A stretch of 56,450 bases of DNA from JBDHTS01 sp044220535 (GCA_044220535.1 JBGAQU010000005.1:1-56450); one strand, 5' to 3'; positions 40,339 through 48,804 are shown, numbered from the stretch's first letter. The notes: generated by a model not told the origin, from the sequence alone. Numbers and translations: made by a program.

Positions 40339-40827
40339 ATGAAAATCAAAACAGCCCTGGCCAGCCTGGCCGTTATAGCGATTGCGGGCCTGTCGCATGC
40401 CGCAGAGGCGAAAACCCACATGCGAAGTGTTGAATGGACATCGTATTCCGGCGTCAATCTGCGCGCTGGGCCGGGTACCAATTTTCCAGTTGTCGCAACC
40501 CTGCCCAAAAACGCCATATTGAATATCGGCGGCTGCCTGCAGGATTTCAGCTGGTGCCAGGTGCGCAACAACAATGCGCAGGGCTGGGTCTCCGGCCGCT
40601 ATGTCTGCACCTTCGACGGTCGTCATTTCATCCGTATCTATGACAGCGGCCCTGCTTATGCTGTGCCTGTCATAGTCTACCGCCGCGGCCATGACAACAG
40701 CCGGATCGACTGGAACGATCGTGATAACCATCAATGGCGCGACCGTGACTGGGATCGTGACGATGACCGCCGCGGCGACTATGACCGCGATAACGATCAC
40801 GATAATTGGGAACGTCATCGCCGCTGA
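40339..40827 (+). CDS. Exported SH3b-domain protein with Asp/Arg-rich tail
   Basis: The product is 162 residues. A signal peptide (MKIKTALASLAVIAIAGLSH, cleavage near AEA-K) precedes a bacterial SH3 domain at about 35-95 (YSGVNLRAGPGTNFPVVATL, then DFSWCQVRNNNAQGWVSGRY). The last 45 residues are mostly Asp, Arg, Asn and Trp (RDRDWDRDDDRRGDYDRDND). SH3b domains often bind peptidoglycan. The tail could bind metal or polyanions. It starts after CCGGAAGGATGAATACCC and ends before a bidirectional terminator. Confidence 0.8.
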   Translation: MKIKTALASLAVIAIAGLSHAAEAKTHMRSVEWTSYSGVNLRAGPGTNFPVVATLPKNAILNIGGCLQDFSWCQVRNNNAQGWVSGRYVCTFDGRHFIRIYDSGPAYAVPVIVYRRGHDNSRIDWNDRDNHQWRDRDWDRDDDRRGDYDRDNDHDNWERHRR

Positions 40828-40850
40828 TTTTTGAAAGACGGATTTTAATC

Positions 40851-40887
40851 ACACCGGCTGTTCATCATGAACAGCCGGTGTTTTTTT
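40851..40887. terminator. Bidirectional terminator between SH3b gene and 1370-residue gene
   Basis: ACACCGGCTGTTCAT and its complement ATGAACAGCCGGTGT form a 15-bp near-perfect stem. An A-rich end on the left and a T-run on the right serve both convergent genes. Confidence 0.9.
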
Positions 40888-40888
40888 A

Positions 40889-43800
40889 TCAAGGGCATCC
40901 CGTCACGGTCGGTGCCGATTCATCAATCGTGGACCGGTCATATATTTTTCCGGCTGCATATTCAAAAGGTCCGATACGACAGATAAATGGGCCGGTATTA
41001 CCGCGCACGGTGATCGTATCCGTGCCTCCGTTTTTCGGGCCGATCCCGCGACCGACAAAATGAAGCAAACCATCGGTAAATGTATTGCCTTCGATCAGGA
41101 CGGAGGTCGCTTGTTTTCCCCACACGCCCAGAACACGGTCCGCAAGCCTGTCCAGGCCACCGCTGTTGATAAAGTTGGTCTGGATCGTTTCGCCAAAGCG
41201 CCCCTGGAATGTATTGCCTTTAACAGTAATGTTTTCATGATTTCTCAGCACCAGCGCTTTGGTGGACCGGCCTTGGGGATGATCTGTATAGGCCGGGATG
41301 AAGGTGTTGTTCGTGACCGTGACCGCGCCGCCCGTCCAGTCGCCGTCTTTGCTATTATCCGGCTGCTGGCCGATTTCCAGGCATTGCTGTCCGCATCCTT
41401 TAAACGTGTTGCTGTCGATCAGAACATTTTGATTTCGCTGTTTCAGAGATAACTGGTGGTTATAAACGCCATCGAACACGTTGTTGCGCACATAGACGCC
41501 GTTGTAATCGAATAGCGCGAGGCCGTAATCCAGGGCAAAGCCGGCGTTTCGCGTTCCGTTGAAATAGTTGCTCTGAACGGTCAGGTTATTGCCGCCTTCA
41601 AATGTATCGATGCTTTCTTCGACCGTCATGGAACTTGCAGTTTGGGTATTAAAGTAATTCTGCAGATAGGTCGCATTGTCCACCTTGGAGTCGTGGCGGA
41701 TGGATTTTAACGATTTGTCATCAAAGAAAATGCCGCAAAGCGTCACATTGCTGGCGTTCATTGTTATGAGCGATACGTTACTGCGCTGCGCCTCAGTGGC
41801 AAGTGATTTTGCATACACGTCTACCGCCGGGTATTTTGCAGCGATGTAAATCGGCTGGTCTGCACTGCTGCCGCCTCTATTAACATTCAGTGTGCCGTAA
41901 TTGCCGGGCAGTAACATAATCGTTGTTCCCGGAGCCGCGCTTGATAATACAGACTGGAATTGTCCTGCGCTGCTGACCTCCACAGGCGTGCCTGTCCCTG
42001 TACATTGCGCAGGCGGCGGAACGCAACTTGGTCCGCCTGTCGCTGGATCACCTGGCGTAATGGCGCAGGTCGGGCAGTCTTTGGTCGAGAGTTCGACAAC
42101 CAGGATCTGGTCTTTCACATTTAGGTTCAGTGTTCTGATCCCGGCTGGGTTGGTCAGCGTGTTGATTGGCGTCATAGAGAAGGTCGGTTCATATTGAATC
42201 GCCGTCGTAACATTGGTAGTCAGGTTCAGGGTCAAGGCGCGTGCGGGCGCGTCATTGGTGCTGTCAACGCCTTGCCAGACCACCAGGAAGAATCGGCCAT
42301 CGCGTTTCTGGAAGACCATTTGCTGGATATTCGCGGTGTTGCCGGTCAGCGTGTAATCCAGCGTCCCGGGGGTAAAGGCAGGCCCCGCATCCTCAAACAT
42401 CGCGATAAAGTTTTTCATCGCCGTAAACTGAAGGCGCGGTGACCCGTCATCATTCAGAAGACCGAAATCCTCACGGTTGTTGATCAGCTGGTACGGATAA
42501 ACGCGCGGCACGCCGTATTTCATATGCATCAGGAATTCGCGCGGCATGTATTTGGCTGCTGTCCGCTGTGATACGGCAGGATGGCCGGGAACGGATCCTG
42601 ACATTTTGTAACCGGTCTCGGTCGACCATGCGGGTTTGCCGCCGGACAATGTGGCATAACGGTTGATGGCTTCCTGCATGCTGATGCCCCAGCCGCCGCC
42701 GCCCGGTCCTTCCGGATAGGTGCCCCCCGGATAATCGTGCAGATTGCCGGCATCCATAAAATTCCCGGCATCGGGGAAACGCCCTGCGAATGCCACGGCG
42801 CTGCTGTTCGTTCTGGCGAAGGATGGACCCAGAACCGTCATGCTGGCCGTTGCCGGGTCGTTTTTGTATTTCGGATACATCTCGCGCATAAATGCCGGCA
42901 TATCGCCCGCAGGGCCCATCAGGCTGGCATTATCGGATTCGTTCGGTGGTTCAACCGCTTCAACCACAGTTGCGCCGAGCGACTTGGCAAAGTCATGGTC
43001 CTCAGGTTTCATGTTGACCAGAAGCAGGCGGATACCGCTGCTCGCCAGTTCCCTGTAACGGCCCGGCACGACGCCGCCGCCCACATTGTCACGGATATGG
43101 CGCACACCGAGTTCAAGCAGACGTGGCTTGATGATGTCGTTGTAATGCGAACCATAGACCGTATCCAGATAGTTGATATGGGTGTTGACGCCGACCACAT
43201 CCGCCGCACTGTCGGCCATCATAGGCCCGGTTGCGGGAAGAACAGCGGGACCGCTAGGACCACCGCCACATGCCGGCGGTGGCGGTGGCGTCGTGATCGG
43301 CGTGCAGGAGCATGGCGGTTTCAGCGGCGTGGCCTCGGATCTGCCCCAGAGCTCGGTGTATTTGGCGGAGGATGCAGGATGTTCGCCGGTGTCCAGGGCG
43401 TGGCCGCGGCTGGCGCCGTTGAAGTAGCTTTCATAGCCCAGCTGGCAGGAATGCATCTGGAACCATTCATACATAAACTCGATATAGGTCGGGTTGTCGT
43501 TGAGGCCGCCGCGCTCAGACGGCACGATCGCCCATTCATCGAAGCCGATTTTCTTGCCCTTCGACTGCGCATAGGCCAGCCAGGTGTTGATGCCCAGAGG
43601 GACAGTCGTTGAGCCCTGGTTTGCAAAGGCTTCGTAACCTGCTTTCGTTGGTCCGCCCGCCCTGTTGTCGTAATAGTCAATATTGATGTAATCGACGTAA
43701 TCGTCGCCGGGATAATAGCTATCAATAGGAAGAGCCAACTGTCCTGATCGTTTCAGGAAGTTCCACGACACCGTGAACTGGTCGCCAAAATACATCCGCA

Positions 43801-45001
43801 GGATATCGACGATATGGCGATGCCCTGCAATATAAGTCTGCGCGTCCGCGGTAGTGCGGCAGCCGAGCAATCCCCACGGATAATCCGAGTTCAGTTCCCA
43901 GCCGATCCGGAACACCGCATTGGCGGGGACGCCCGCGTTTTTCAGGTCCGTCGCCATGCGGATATAATAATCGTCGAACTCCCCGTCCGCGATGCGGCGG
44001 TAATTGGAAGAGCAGTTATCGGCGGAGAACATGGTCCCCATAGGCAGCGTACGGAACGATACGATCAGGTTAGAGCAGCCCTGGGAAAGCCAGTTGTCAA
44101 TAGTGCCGCCTGATGCGTCCAGAAGACCTGCCCAATCTGTCGCGCTCTTGGAAAACACGGTGCAAATATTGGATTTTGCCGGATTGTTCGAACGCAATGC
44201 CTCAAATCCCGGACGCGGTTCAAACGCCCCGCTGAGCCAGCCGATGGTTGAACAGGTTGGCGCGGGATCCACCGGGTGGCCGGGCACGCCGCCGCTTATG
44301 TTGCAGCTTGGCGGCTTCGGCGGCAGGGCGCGTAAGGCTGCCTGGAAGTCGCGGACGCGGACAGGCGTCTGCTCCATCCACAGCGATGTGTCCAGCATCG
44401 CCGCCGCTTCTTCATACCGCCCGGCCTCGATCAGTGCCCACACGGTCGGGAATTTTGCCCGCCAGCCCGTGCCCAACTGGTAATCCACCGAGGCCAGGGC
44501 CGCGATGAAACACGGATCGCAGATTCCCGCTTCTTTTGCCTGTTTAAGTGCAGCATTGAATGCTTCCCGGCTGTCTTCCTCCCAGAACGCCATGGCGCGT
44601 TCTTCCGTGATGATGTCGCCGACTTTCAAACGGTCCCCCGGCACGACCAGATGCCCGATCCCGACTGTCGGATTGCCAAGGCTGTCCAGATAGACGCGAA
44701 GAGAATACCCTTCCCGCGCCCGCGCATGTTCACGGAACACATCGACCGGGTTCTGCCCTTCACAGGTGCCAAGGCCGGGAATGGGATCGGCAGGGGGAAG
44801 AGGCGGAGGTGTCCAGGGTGGGTCGCCTATATCGCCGGGGTCGCGCGGACCGGGACGCTTGGGATCTTCAGGGCAAATCACATCACCGTGCGGGCCTAAA
44901 TAACAACTGGCGGCTGCATGGACAGGACGCAAAGGCGCGGCCGTCACAAATGACAGCACACCCAATCCCAATAATATAAATAAACACCCCTTTTTTTTCA
45001 C
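40889..45001 (-). CDS. Secreted four-domain protein: lysozyme, two clan-A-like glycosidase domains, beta-helix
   Basis: The product is 1370 residues from a GTG. Residues 1-30 are a signal peptide (GCLFILLGLGVLSFVTAAPL) and 44-77 a Pro-rich linker. Residues 85-226 form a GH24 (T4-type) lysozyme with E97, D106 and T112 in the same spacing as the catalytic E11, D20 and T26 of T4. Residues 255-555 look like a GH26-type barrel, with RIGWELN (E369) and GFDEWAI (E489) as the two acids. Linker 565-590. Residues 600-975 resemble GH39/clan A, with EPPNES (E688) and WSTETGYK (E795). Residues 1003-1370 form a right-handed beta-helix with repeated NxF(D/K/Q)G turns, like polysaccharide lyases or epimerases. 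This arrangement of an exopolysaccharide and peptidoglycan enzyme is unusual. The polysaccharide substrates are inferred. Confidence 0.75.
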   Translation of the reverse strand: MKKKGCLFILLGLGVLSFVTAAPLRPVHAAASCYLGPHGDVICPEDPKRPGPRDPGDIGDPPWTPPPLPPADPIPGLGTCEGQNPVDVFREHARAREGYSLRVYLDSLGNPTVGIGHLVVPGDRLKVGDIITEERAMAFWEEDSREAFNAALKQAKEAGICDPCFIAALASVDYQLGTGWRAKFPTVWALIEAGRYEEAAAMLDTSLWMEQTPVRVRDFQAALRALPPKPPSCNISGGVPGHPVDPAPTCSTIGWLSGAFEPRPGFEALRSNNPAKSNICTVFSKSATDWAGLLDASGGTIDNWLSQGCSNLIVSFRTLPMGTMFSADNCSSNYRRIADGEFDDYYIRMATDLKNAGVPANAVFRIGWELNSDYPWGLLGCRTTADAQTYIAGHRHIVDILRMYFGDQFTVSWNFLKRSGQLALPIDSYYPGDDYVDYINIDYYDNRAGGPTKAGYEAFANQGSTTVPLGINTWLAYAQSKGKKIGFDEWAIVPSERGGLNDNPTYIEFMYEWFQMHSCQLGYESYFNGASRGHALDTGEHPASSAKYTELWGRSEATPLKPPCSCTPITTPPPPPACGGGPSGPAVLPATGPMMADSAADVVGVNTHINYLDTVYGSHYNDIIKPRLLELGVRHIRDNVGGGVVPGRYRELASSGIRLLLVNMKPEDHDFAKSLGATVVEAVEPPNESDNASLMGPAGDMPAFMREMYPKYKNDPATASMTVLGPSFARTNSSAVAFAGRFPDAGNFMDAGNLHDYPGGTYPEGPGGGGWGISMQEAINRYATLSGGKPAWSTETGYKMSGSVPGHPAVSQRTAAKYMPREFLMHMKYGVPRVYPYQLINNREDFGLLNDDGSPRLQFTAMKNFIAMFEDAGPAFTPGTLDYTLTGNTANIQQMVFQKRDGRFFLVVWQGVDSTNDAPARALTLNLTTNVTTAIQYEPTFSMTPINTLTNPAGIRTLNLNVKDQILVVELSTKDCPTCAITPGDPATGGPSCVPPPAQCTGTGTPVEVSSAGQFQSVLSSAAPGTTIMLLPGNYGTLNVNRGGSSADQPIYIAAKYPAVDVYAKSLATEAQRSNVSLITMNASNVTLCGIFFDDKSLKSIRHDSKVDNATYLQNYFNTQTASSMTVEESIDTFEGGNNLTVQSNYFNGTRNAGFALDYGLALFDYNGVYVRNNVFDGVYNHQLSLKQRNQNVLIDSNTFKGCGQQCLEIGQQPDNSKDGDWTGGAVTVTNNTFIPAYTDHPQGRSTKALVLRNHENITVKGNTFQGRFGETIQTNFINSGGLDRLADRVLGVWGKQATSVLIEGNTFTDGLLHFVGRGIGPKNGGTDTITVRGNTGPFICRIGPFEYAAGKIYDRSTIDESAPTVTGCP

Positions 45002-45029
45002 GAACGCCCCATTCGTGGGTTATCTAGTC

Positions 45030-45035
45030 ATTATA
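45030..45035 (-). promoter_or_regulatory. Consensus -10 box for the 1370-residue gene
   Basis: On the minus strand this is TATAAT, with a start expected near 45023 and a 22-base leader up to the GTG. No good -35 is visible at 17 bases upstream, so the promoter may need an activator. Confidence 0.45.
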
Positions 45036-45156
45036 ATGGAATTTACGTGTATGATCTACATGTTAATGAAATGTCACGTTAATACATTTTTAATAATTGG
45101 CGCTTAATATGGCGCGTAATTTTTTCCTTGCACTGCACATAATTTTATGTTTAATA

Positions 45157-45336
45157 GGCGGCGAGTTTGGTTTGATAACTCTCCATCAATTCCGCCGCCA
45201 CATGCTGCGGGCCATGCCAGAAGCAGGCGTGATACGGGAATCCCTTTCGATCTTCGTTTGATAAAGAGTGTCGGCAGCCGACAGCGAAGGCTGCGTTTTC
45301 AGGCTCTTTATTTGGCCGCTCCATTGGGGCGCGGCC
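45157..45336 (+). promoter_or_regulatory. Folded 5' leader of the DEAD-box helicase
   Basis: Three nested elements precede the start: GGCGGCG (45157-45163) with CCGCCGCC (45192-45199); ATAAAGAG (45261-45268) with CTCTTTAT (45304-45311) enclosing GTCGGCAGCCGAC (45270-45282); and GGCCGC (45314-45319) with GCGGCC (45331-45336). Cold-induced helicase mRNAs commonly have such leaders. The remaining 155 bases up to 45,157 contain only A+T-rich promoter-like sequence. Confidence 0.55.
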
Positions 45337-45357
45337 TCTGCATGAGGATTCGAAACA

Positions 45358-46761
45358 ATGAAAGACTTTAATACTTTAGACCTGCCGGCTCCGCTTCTGA
45401 AAGCGCTGTCCGCGATGCAGTTTTCCACCCCGACGCCGATCCAGGCCGCCGCCATCCCGATGGCGCTGGCCGGGAAGGACATTCTGGGGTCCGCCCAGAC
45501 CGGCACCGGCAAGACGGCGGCCTTCGCCATCCCGCTGCTCGCCCACCTGATCAAATCGCCCAAAAGCATGGCCGTCGTCATGACCCCGACCCGCGAACTC
45601 GCGGTGCAGGTGATGCAGGCGATGCGCAAGATGATGGATGGCTCCCCGAACATCCGCGCCGCGATCCTGATCGGCGGCGAGAGCATGCAGAAACAGTTTC
45701 AGCAGCTGAACGCCAAACCGCGTCTGATCGTCGGTACGCCAGGCCGTATTAACGATCACCTGTCCCGCAACAGCCTGAAGATAGAGGCCGCCGATTTCCT
45801 GGTGCTGGATGAAATGGACCGCATGCTCGACATGGGCTTCGGCATCCAGATCGACAAGATCCTGAAATTCATGACCCTGCCGCGCCAGACGCTTTTGTTC
45901 TCCGCGACCATGCCGCAGGAAATCATCAAACTCGCCAATAAATACACCAAATCGCCGGAGCGTATTTCTGTCGGGTCCACCACTACCCCGATCGACCGCA
46001 TCAAACAGGATGTGCTGCGCATCACGCCGGAAGAAAAATACGCGACGCTGACGCAACAGCTGGACCAGCGCACAGGCTCCATCATCATTTTCGTGAAAAC
46101 GAAACATGGCGCCGACCGCCTGGCCCAGAAACTGACCCGCGAAAAACACAGCGCCGAGGCGATCCACGGCGATCTGCGCCAGAACAGGCGCGACCGCGTC
46201 ATTCGCGATTTCCGTGAAAAGAAACATCGCATCCTGGTCGCGACCGACGTCGCCGCGCGTGGCCTCGACATCCCTCATATCGAACACGTCATCAACTATG
46301 ACCTGCCGCAATGCCCTGAGGATTATATCCACCGCATCGGCCGCACAGCACGGGCAGGGGCTGAAGGTTCCGCCATCTGCCTGGTGACGCCGGAAGATGG
46401 CGGCAAGTGGAACGCGATCCACCGCCTGATGCACCCGAACGAAAAACCGCCAATGCAGGAACGGTCTGCCCCGCGCGGCAACCGCAACAAAGCCGGCGGG
46501 AAACCCTTCAGCTTCAATCGCAAGGGCGGCGATAGTCGCTCCGAGGGTCGTCCGGAAGGCCACAATTTCGAAGGCAAAAAACGCAAAGGCGGTCACGGTC
46601 GCTCCGACGGTCAGCGCAAACCAGATGGCCAGCGCCGCCCCGAAGGCAAGAAATTCGACGGTCAACGCGCCAAGCCAGATGGCCAACGCCGTCCGGACAA
46701 TCGTGGCGGCAACAGCGGCAGACCGCAAAACGGCGATCGTCCAAGACATCGCGCGGCCTAA
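45358..46761 (+). CDS. DEAD-box ATP-dependent RNA helicase (RhlE-like)
   Basis: The product is 467 residues. The core motifs are Q (FSTPTPIQ), I (AQTGTGKT, 46-53), Ia (PTRELA), Ib (GTPGR), II (DEMD, 151-154), III (SAT, 182-184), V (ARGLDIP) and VI (HRIGRTAR). Motif II has Met in place of the usual Ala. The C-terminal 90 residues are Arg/Gly/Gln-rich and disordered (RSDGQRKPDGQRRPEGKKFD), as in RNA-binding tails of RhlE proteins. It unwinds RNA during ribosome assembly or cold adaptation. A GAGGATTCGAAACA site precedes ATG and a terminator follows. Confidence 0.95.
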   Translation: MKDFNTLDLPAPLLKALSAMQFSTPTPIQAAAIPMALAGKDILGSAQTGTGKTAAFAIPLLAHLIKSPKSMAVVMTPTRELAVQVMQAMRKMMDGSPNIRAAILIGGESMQKQFQQLNAKPRLIVGTPGRINDHLSRNSLKIEAADFLVLDEMDRMLDMGFGIQIDKILKFMTLPRQTLLFSATMPQEIIKLANKYTKSPERISVGSTTTPIDRIKQDVLRITPEEKYATLTQQLDQRTGSIIIFVKTKHGADRLAQKLTREKHSAEAIHGDLRQNRRDRVIRDFREKKHRILVATDVAARGLDIPHIEHVINYDLPQCPEDYIHRIGRTARAGAEGSAICLVTPEDGGKWNAIHRLMHPNEKPPMQERSAPRGNRNKAGGKPFSFNRKGGDSRSEGRPEGHNFEGKKRKGGHGRSDGQRKPDGQRRPEGKKFDGQRAKPDGQRRPDNRGGNSGRPQNGDRPRHRAA

Positions 46762-46893
46762 TGCTCGCAGTAACGGAATAAAAAAGCCCCTGAAAAGGGG
46801 CTTTTTTATGATAGGCGGTGCAATAAATGTGCGGCTTCATTTTCTTCTCTGCCTTATGGCCCACCTTTGCTGCGACCTAATGCTCGCAGTAAC
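46754..46893. repeat. Direct repeat flanking the helicase terminator
   Basis: GCGGCCTAATGCTCGCAGTA at 46754 and GCGACCTAATGCTCGCAGTA at 46873 share 20 of 21 bases, 119 bases apart. The first copy spans the helicase stop, the second spans the stop of the small minus-strand gene at 46,877. Confidence 0.7.
46780..46807 (+). terminator. Rho-independent terminator after the helicase
   Basis: AAAAAAGCCCC-TGAAAA-GGGGCTTTTTT is symmetric, and the A- and T-runs make it usable in both directions. Confidence 0.9.
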
Positions 46894-47083
46894 TGTCGAT
46901 CATAGCCCGATTGAGCGCCCCTTCCCGCCCCCGCCAAAAAATATCCGCCCCTGAAAAAGGTCTTCTTTTAATTGGCGCATCGCCCCACCGCCCGCCTGAT
47001 TTAAGTACATAGCTCAACACACGCCGGTCGTCCACGCGTTTCATGCCGCGTGTATTCGTAAATGTGCAGAATAAATCAGACAT
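46877..47083 (-). CDS. Small orphan protein with strong ribosome binding site
   Basis: The product is 68 residues: short, basic and with three Trp/Phe-rich segments (VLSYVLKSGGRWGDAPIKRR, then PFSGADIFWRGRE). It is not recognised. The start follows AAGGAGGATTGATAT, an excellent site, so it is probably real. Upstream and overlapping, a palindrome TCCTCCTTAAGGAGGA serves an opposite-strand start at 47,111. The region is more A+T-rich than the helicase gene. Confidence 0.6.
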   Translation of the reverse strand: MSDLFCTFTNTRGMKRVDDRRVLSYVLKSGGRWGDAPIKRRPFSGADIFWRGREGALNRAMIDSYCEH

Positions 47084-47103
47084 ATATCAATCCTCCTTAA
47101 GGA

Positions 47104-47586
47104 GATTGAATTGCCGGGCGGAAAATGGGAATCGGAATTAGCAGATCGCTTAATATGTTTCTCCAGCAACATATTCGGATTTTCCATTGAATACGGCTTT
47201 AACAGATAATCCTGCATCCCATCTTCTGCGCCGCGCTGCCGGTCCGTATCGCTGTCCGCGGCAATCGGCGCGTGCGTTCAATCAAGCATCAATTTATCAT
47301 TTGAAAACGCGCAATATCATGCATTTCTGGCAATACAAAAAACCAACCCAAGGAAGGCGAAATTGTTATTTCAAGAAAAGAAAGAACGTCGACGCCGGAC
47401 GTGAATGTAGAAAATTTTACTGTAGATCCAAGCATCCAGGCCAAATCAATCTGGCTGCAAAACGCCTTCTCTTGATTTTGAAGAAAAGCAGGGATGGCCG
47501 GCTGAACAGAGGAAAGCGCAATCTCTCCTTGAACGCAGAATATTATAATAAAATCAAATAGATATTCCGATGCCAATTGTAGAAAT
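47104..47586 (+). pseudogene. A+T-rich stretch with remnants of a small gene
   Basis: A 32-codon frame at 47,111 (TTG start after AAGGAGATTGAA, stop 47,207-47,209) begins MPGGKWESELADRLI. Beyond its stop, protein-like stretches continue in different frames, for example QYHAFLAIQKTNPRKAKLLF, then ISRKERTSTPDVNVENFTVD in another frame, then SLDFEEKQGWPAEQRKAQSL in a third. This suggests an orphan gene broken by frameshifts, although short random stretches in A+T-rich DNA can look alike. A 124-residue plus-strand frame here (47,187-47,561) is Lys/Arg-rich and lacks a start signal. Confidence 0.3.
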
Positions 47587-47616
47587 TTGCGACTCCAGTC
47601 CCCCTTGCGCTATACT
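47587..47616 (+). promoter_or_regulatory. Candidate promoter for the PDE-like gene
   Basis: TTGCGA (47587-47592), 18 bases, TATACT (47611-47616). The start would fall about ten bases before the ATG at 47632, which has no Shine-Dalgarno sequence. Confidence 0.45.
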
Positions 47617-47631
47617 GTTTATGATAAAGCC

Positions 47632-48804
47632 ATGAAAGGCAGGCCGGTTTTGGCGCTTTTGGATACGGGCTATTTAATATCGCGAATTGTTTCAGGCGCC
47701 AAAGGCGGTGCTGCTGCAATCCATGCTGCCTTTGGCGGGCCGGACAAATACTGGCAAACCTACTACGCAATCAAAAATGTCGATGATTACAGCGCTGGGA
47801 ATACGGCACGTCTGGCGCGTGATTTCGCAAGCGCCGAGACCAGTTGCAAAAGCCTGAAAGATCATTTCGATCGGTTCCTGAACGGCTGGTCGCAAAACCA
47901 TCGCCAGAGCCTTCCCGCTATCGCCTTTGATTTGATGAAGGGCCTCGGCGTTACGGAACAGCAGGTGCTGACCGGAAAGGGATTGAACGAAGATGAGCGC
48001 GCACTGGCCCGCGCCATGGTGCTGGTCGCCGCCCGTGCGGAGATGATAAGGGGCGAAGCGCTGTCCCCCGCCATGGCGAAACAGGAAAACCCGTTTCACA
48101 ACACCCTGCACACGGCCAGCCTGCCGCTGGTCAGCATGCAGTTTATCCGCGAATACGATAAACTTGCGAAAACCGGGCAGGTGCCTGCGTTTACTCTGGC
48201 TGATAAAATGGAGATCCTGCTCTCAGGCTTTGGTCATGATATCGATCATGACGGGCGCCCCAATCCGGCGGACCAGCCTTTCTTCAATGAAGAACGCTCC
48301 TGCAACCGTATCCTGCCGATCCTCGATGCCTGTGGTGTGCCGGATAAACACCGGTCATCCATCGTTGCCACAATTCTCGCCACCAGCCCGAATGGCGGCC
48401 TGCAGTTCCTGAAAGACATCGGCCACGCCATGGCAGATGGCAAGGAACCGCATGTCGAAGATCTGGATCCCGAAGGCAAATATCCCGTGCTGCATAGTCT
48501 GCTAAATCATCCGCTCAACGCTTTCAAAGCCATGATTGTTGAGGATTCCGATCTTTACGGTTCAATAGCCGCGGGAGATAAGGCATGGCGCATCATGTCA
48601 AAGCGCCTGACAGAGGAACAGAAATCCATCGGTATGGATGTGGATTACACGACACAGCAATCGCGCATGGGTTTACTGATCCATCTATTCAAAAAAATGT
48701 TTTCATCCCCCGGTGCGCAGAGGCTTTGCAGCGCTGACGTCAATGCATGCCTTGAAGAAACGCAAAAAAAAATCAATGCGGCCAAGCCGCAGCCTGCACC
48801 CTGA
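47632..48804 (+). CDS. Class I cyclic-nucleotide phosphodiesterase-like HD-superfamily protein
   Basis: The product is 390 residues. Residues 154-162 (PFHNTLHTA) and 200-211 (FGHDIDHDGRPN) match the class I PDE signature (Y/F)HNxxHA and HDxDHxGxxN. H160, H202 and D203 would bind metal, H156 would be the general acid, and D305 or D307 (MIVEDSDLYG) the distal ligand. Downstream ERSCNRIL resembles the PDE helix with conserved Asn/Glu. The N-terminal 140 residues show no domain that I recognise. Expected activity is hydrolysis of cAMP, cGMP or a related cyclic nucleotide in the cytoplasm. This family is far more common in eukaryotes than in bacteria. The last 40 residues are low complexity. Confidence 0.65.
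   Translation: MKGRPVLALLDTGYLISRIVSGAKGGAAAIHAAFGGPDKYWQTYYAIKNVDDYSAGNTARLARDFASAETSCKSLKDHFDRFLNGWSQNHRQSLPAIAFDLMKGLGVTEQQVLTGKGLNEDERALARAMVLVAARAEMIRGEALSPAMAKQENPFHNTLHTASLPLVSMQFIREYDKLAKTGQVPAFTLADKMEILLSGFGHDIDHDGRPNPADQPFFNEERSCNRILPILDACGVPDKHRSSIVATILATSPNGGLQFLKDIGHAMADGKEPHVEDLDPEGKYPVLHSLLNHPLNAFKAMIVEDSDLYGSIAAGDKAWRIMSKRLTEEQKSIGMDVDYTTQQSRMGLLIHLFKKMFSSPGAQRLCSADVNACLEETQKKINAAKPQPAP

Noticed and set aside
45376..46749. A 457-residue minus-strand frame opposite the DEAD-box helicase.
   Set aside because: The sense strand has all helicase motifs. The antisense frame has none of its own.
47187..47561. A 124-residue Lys/Arg-rich plus-strand ORF.
   Set aside because: No ribosome binding site, a composition that shifts along its length, and better protein-like stretches in other frames over the same DNA.
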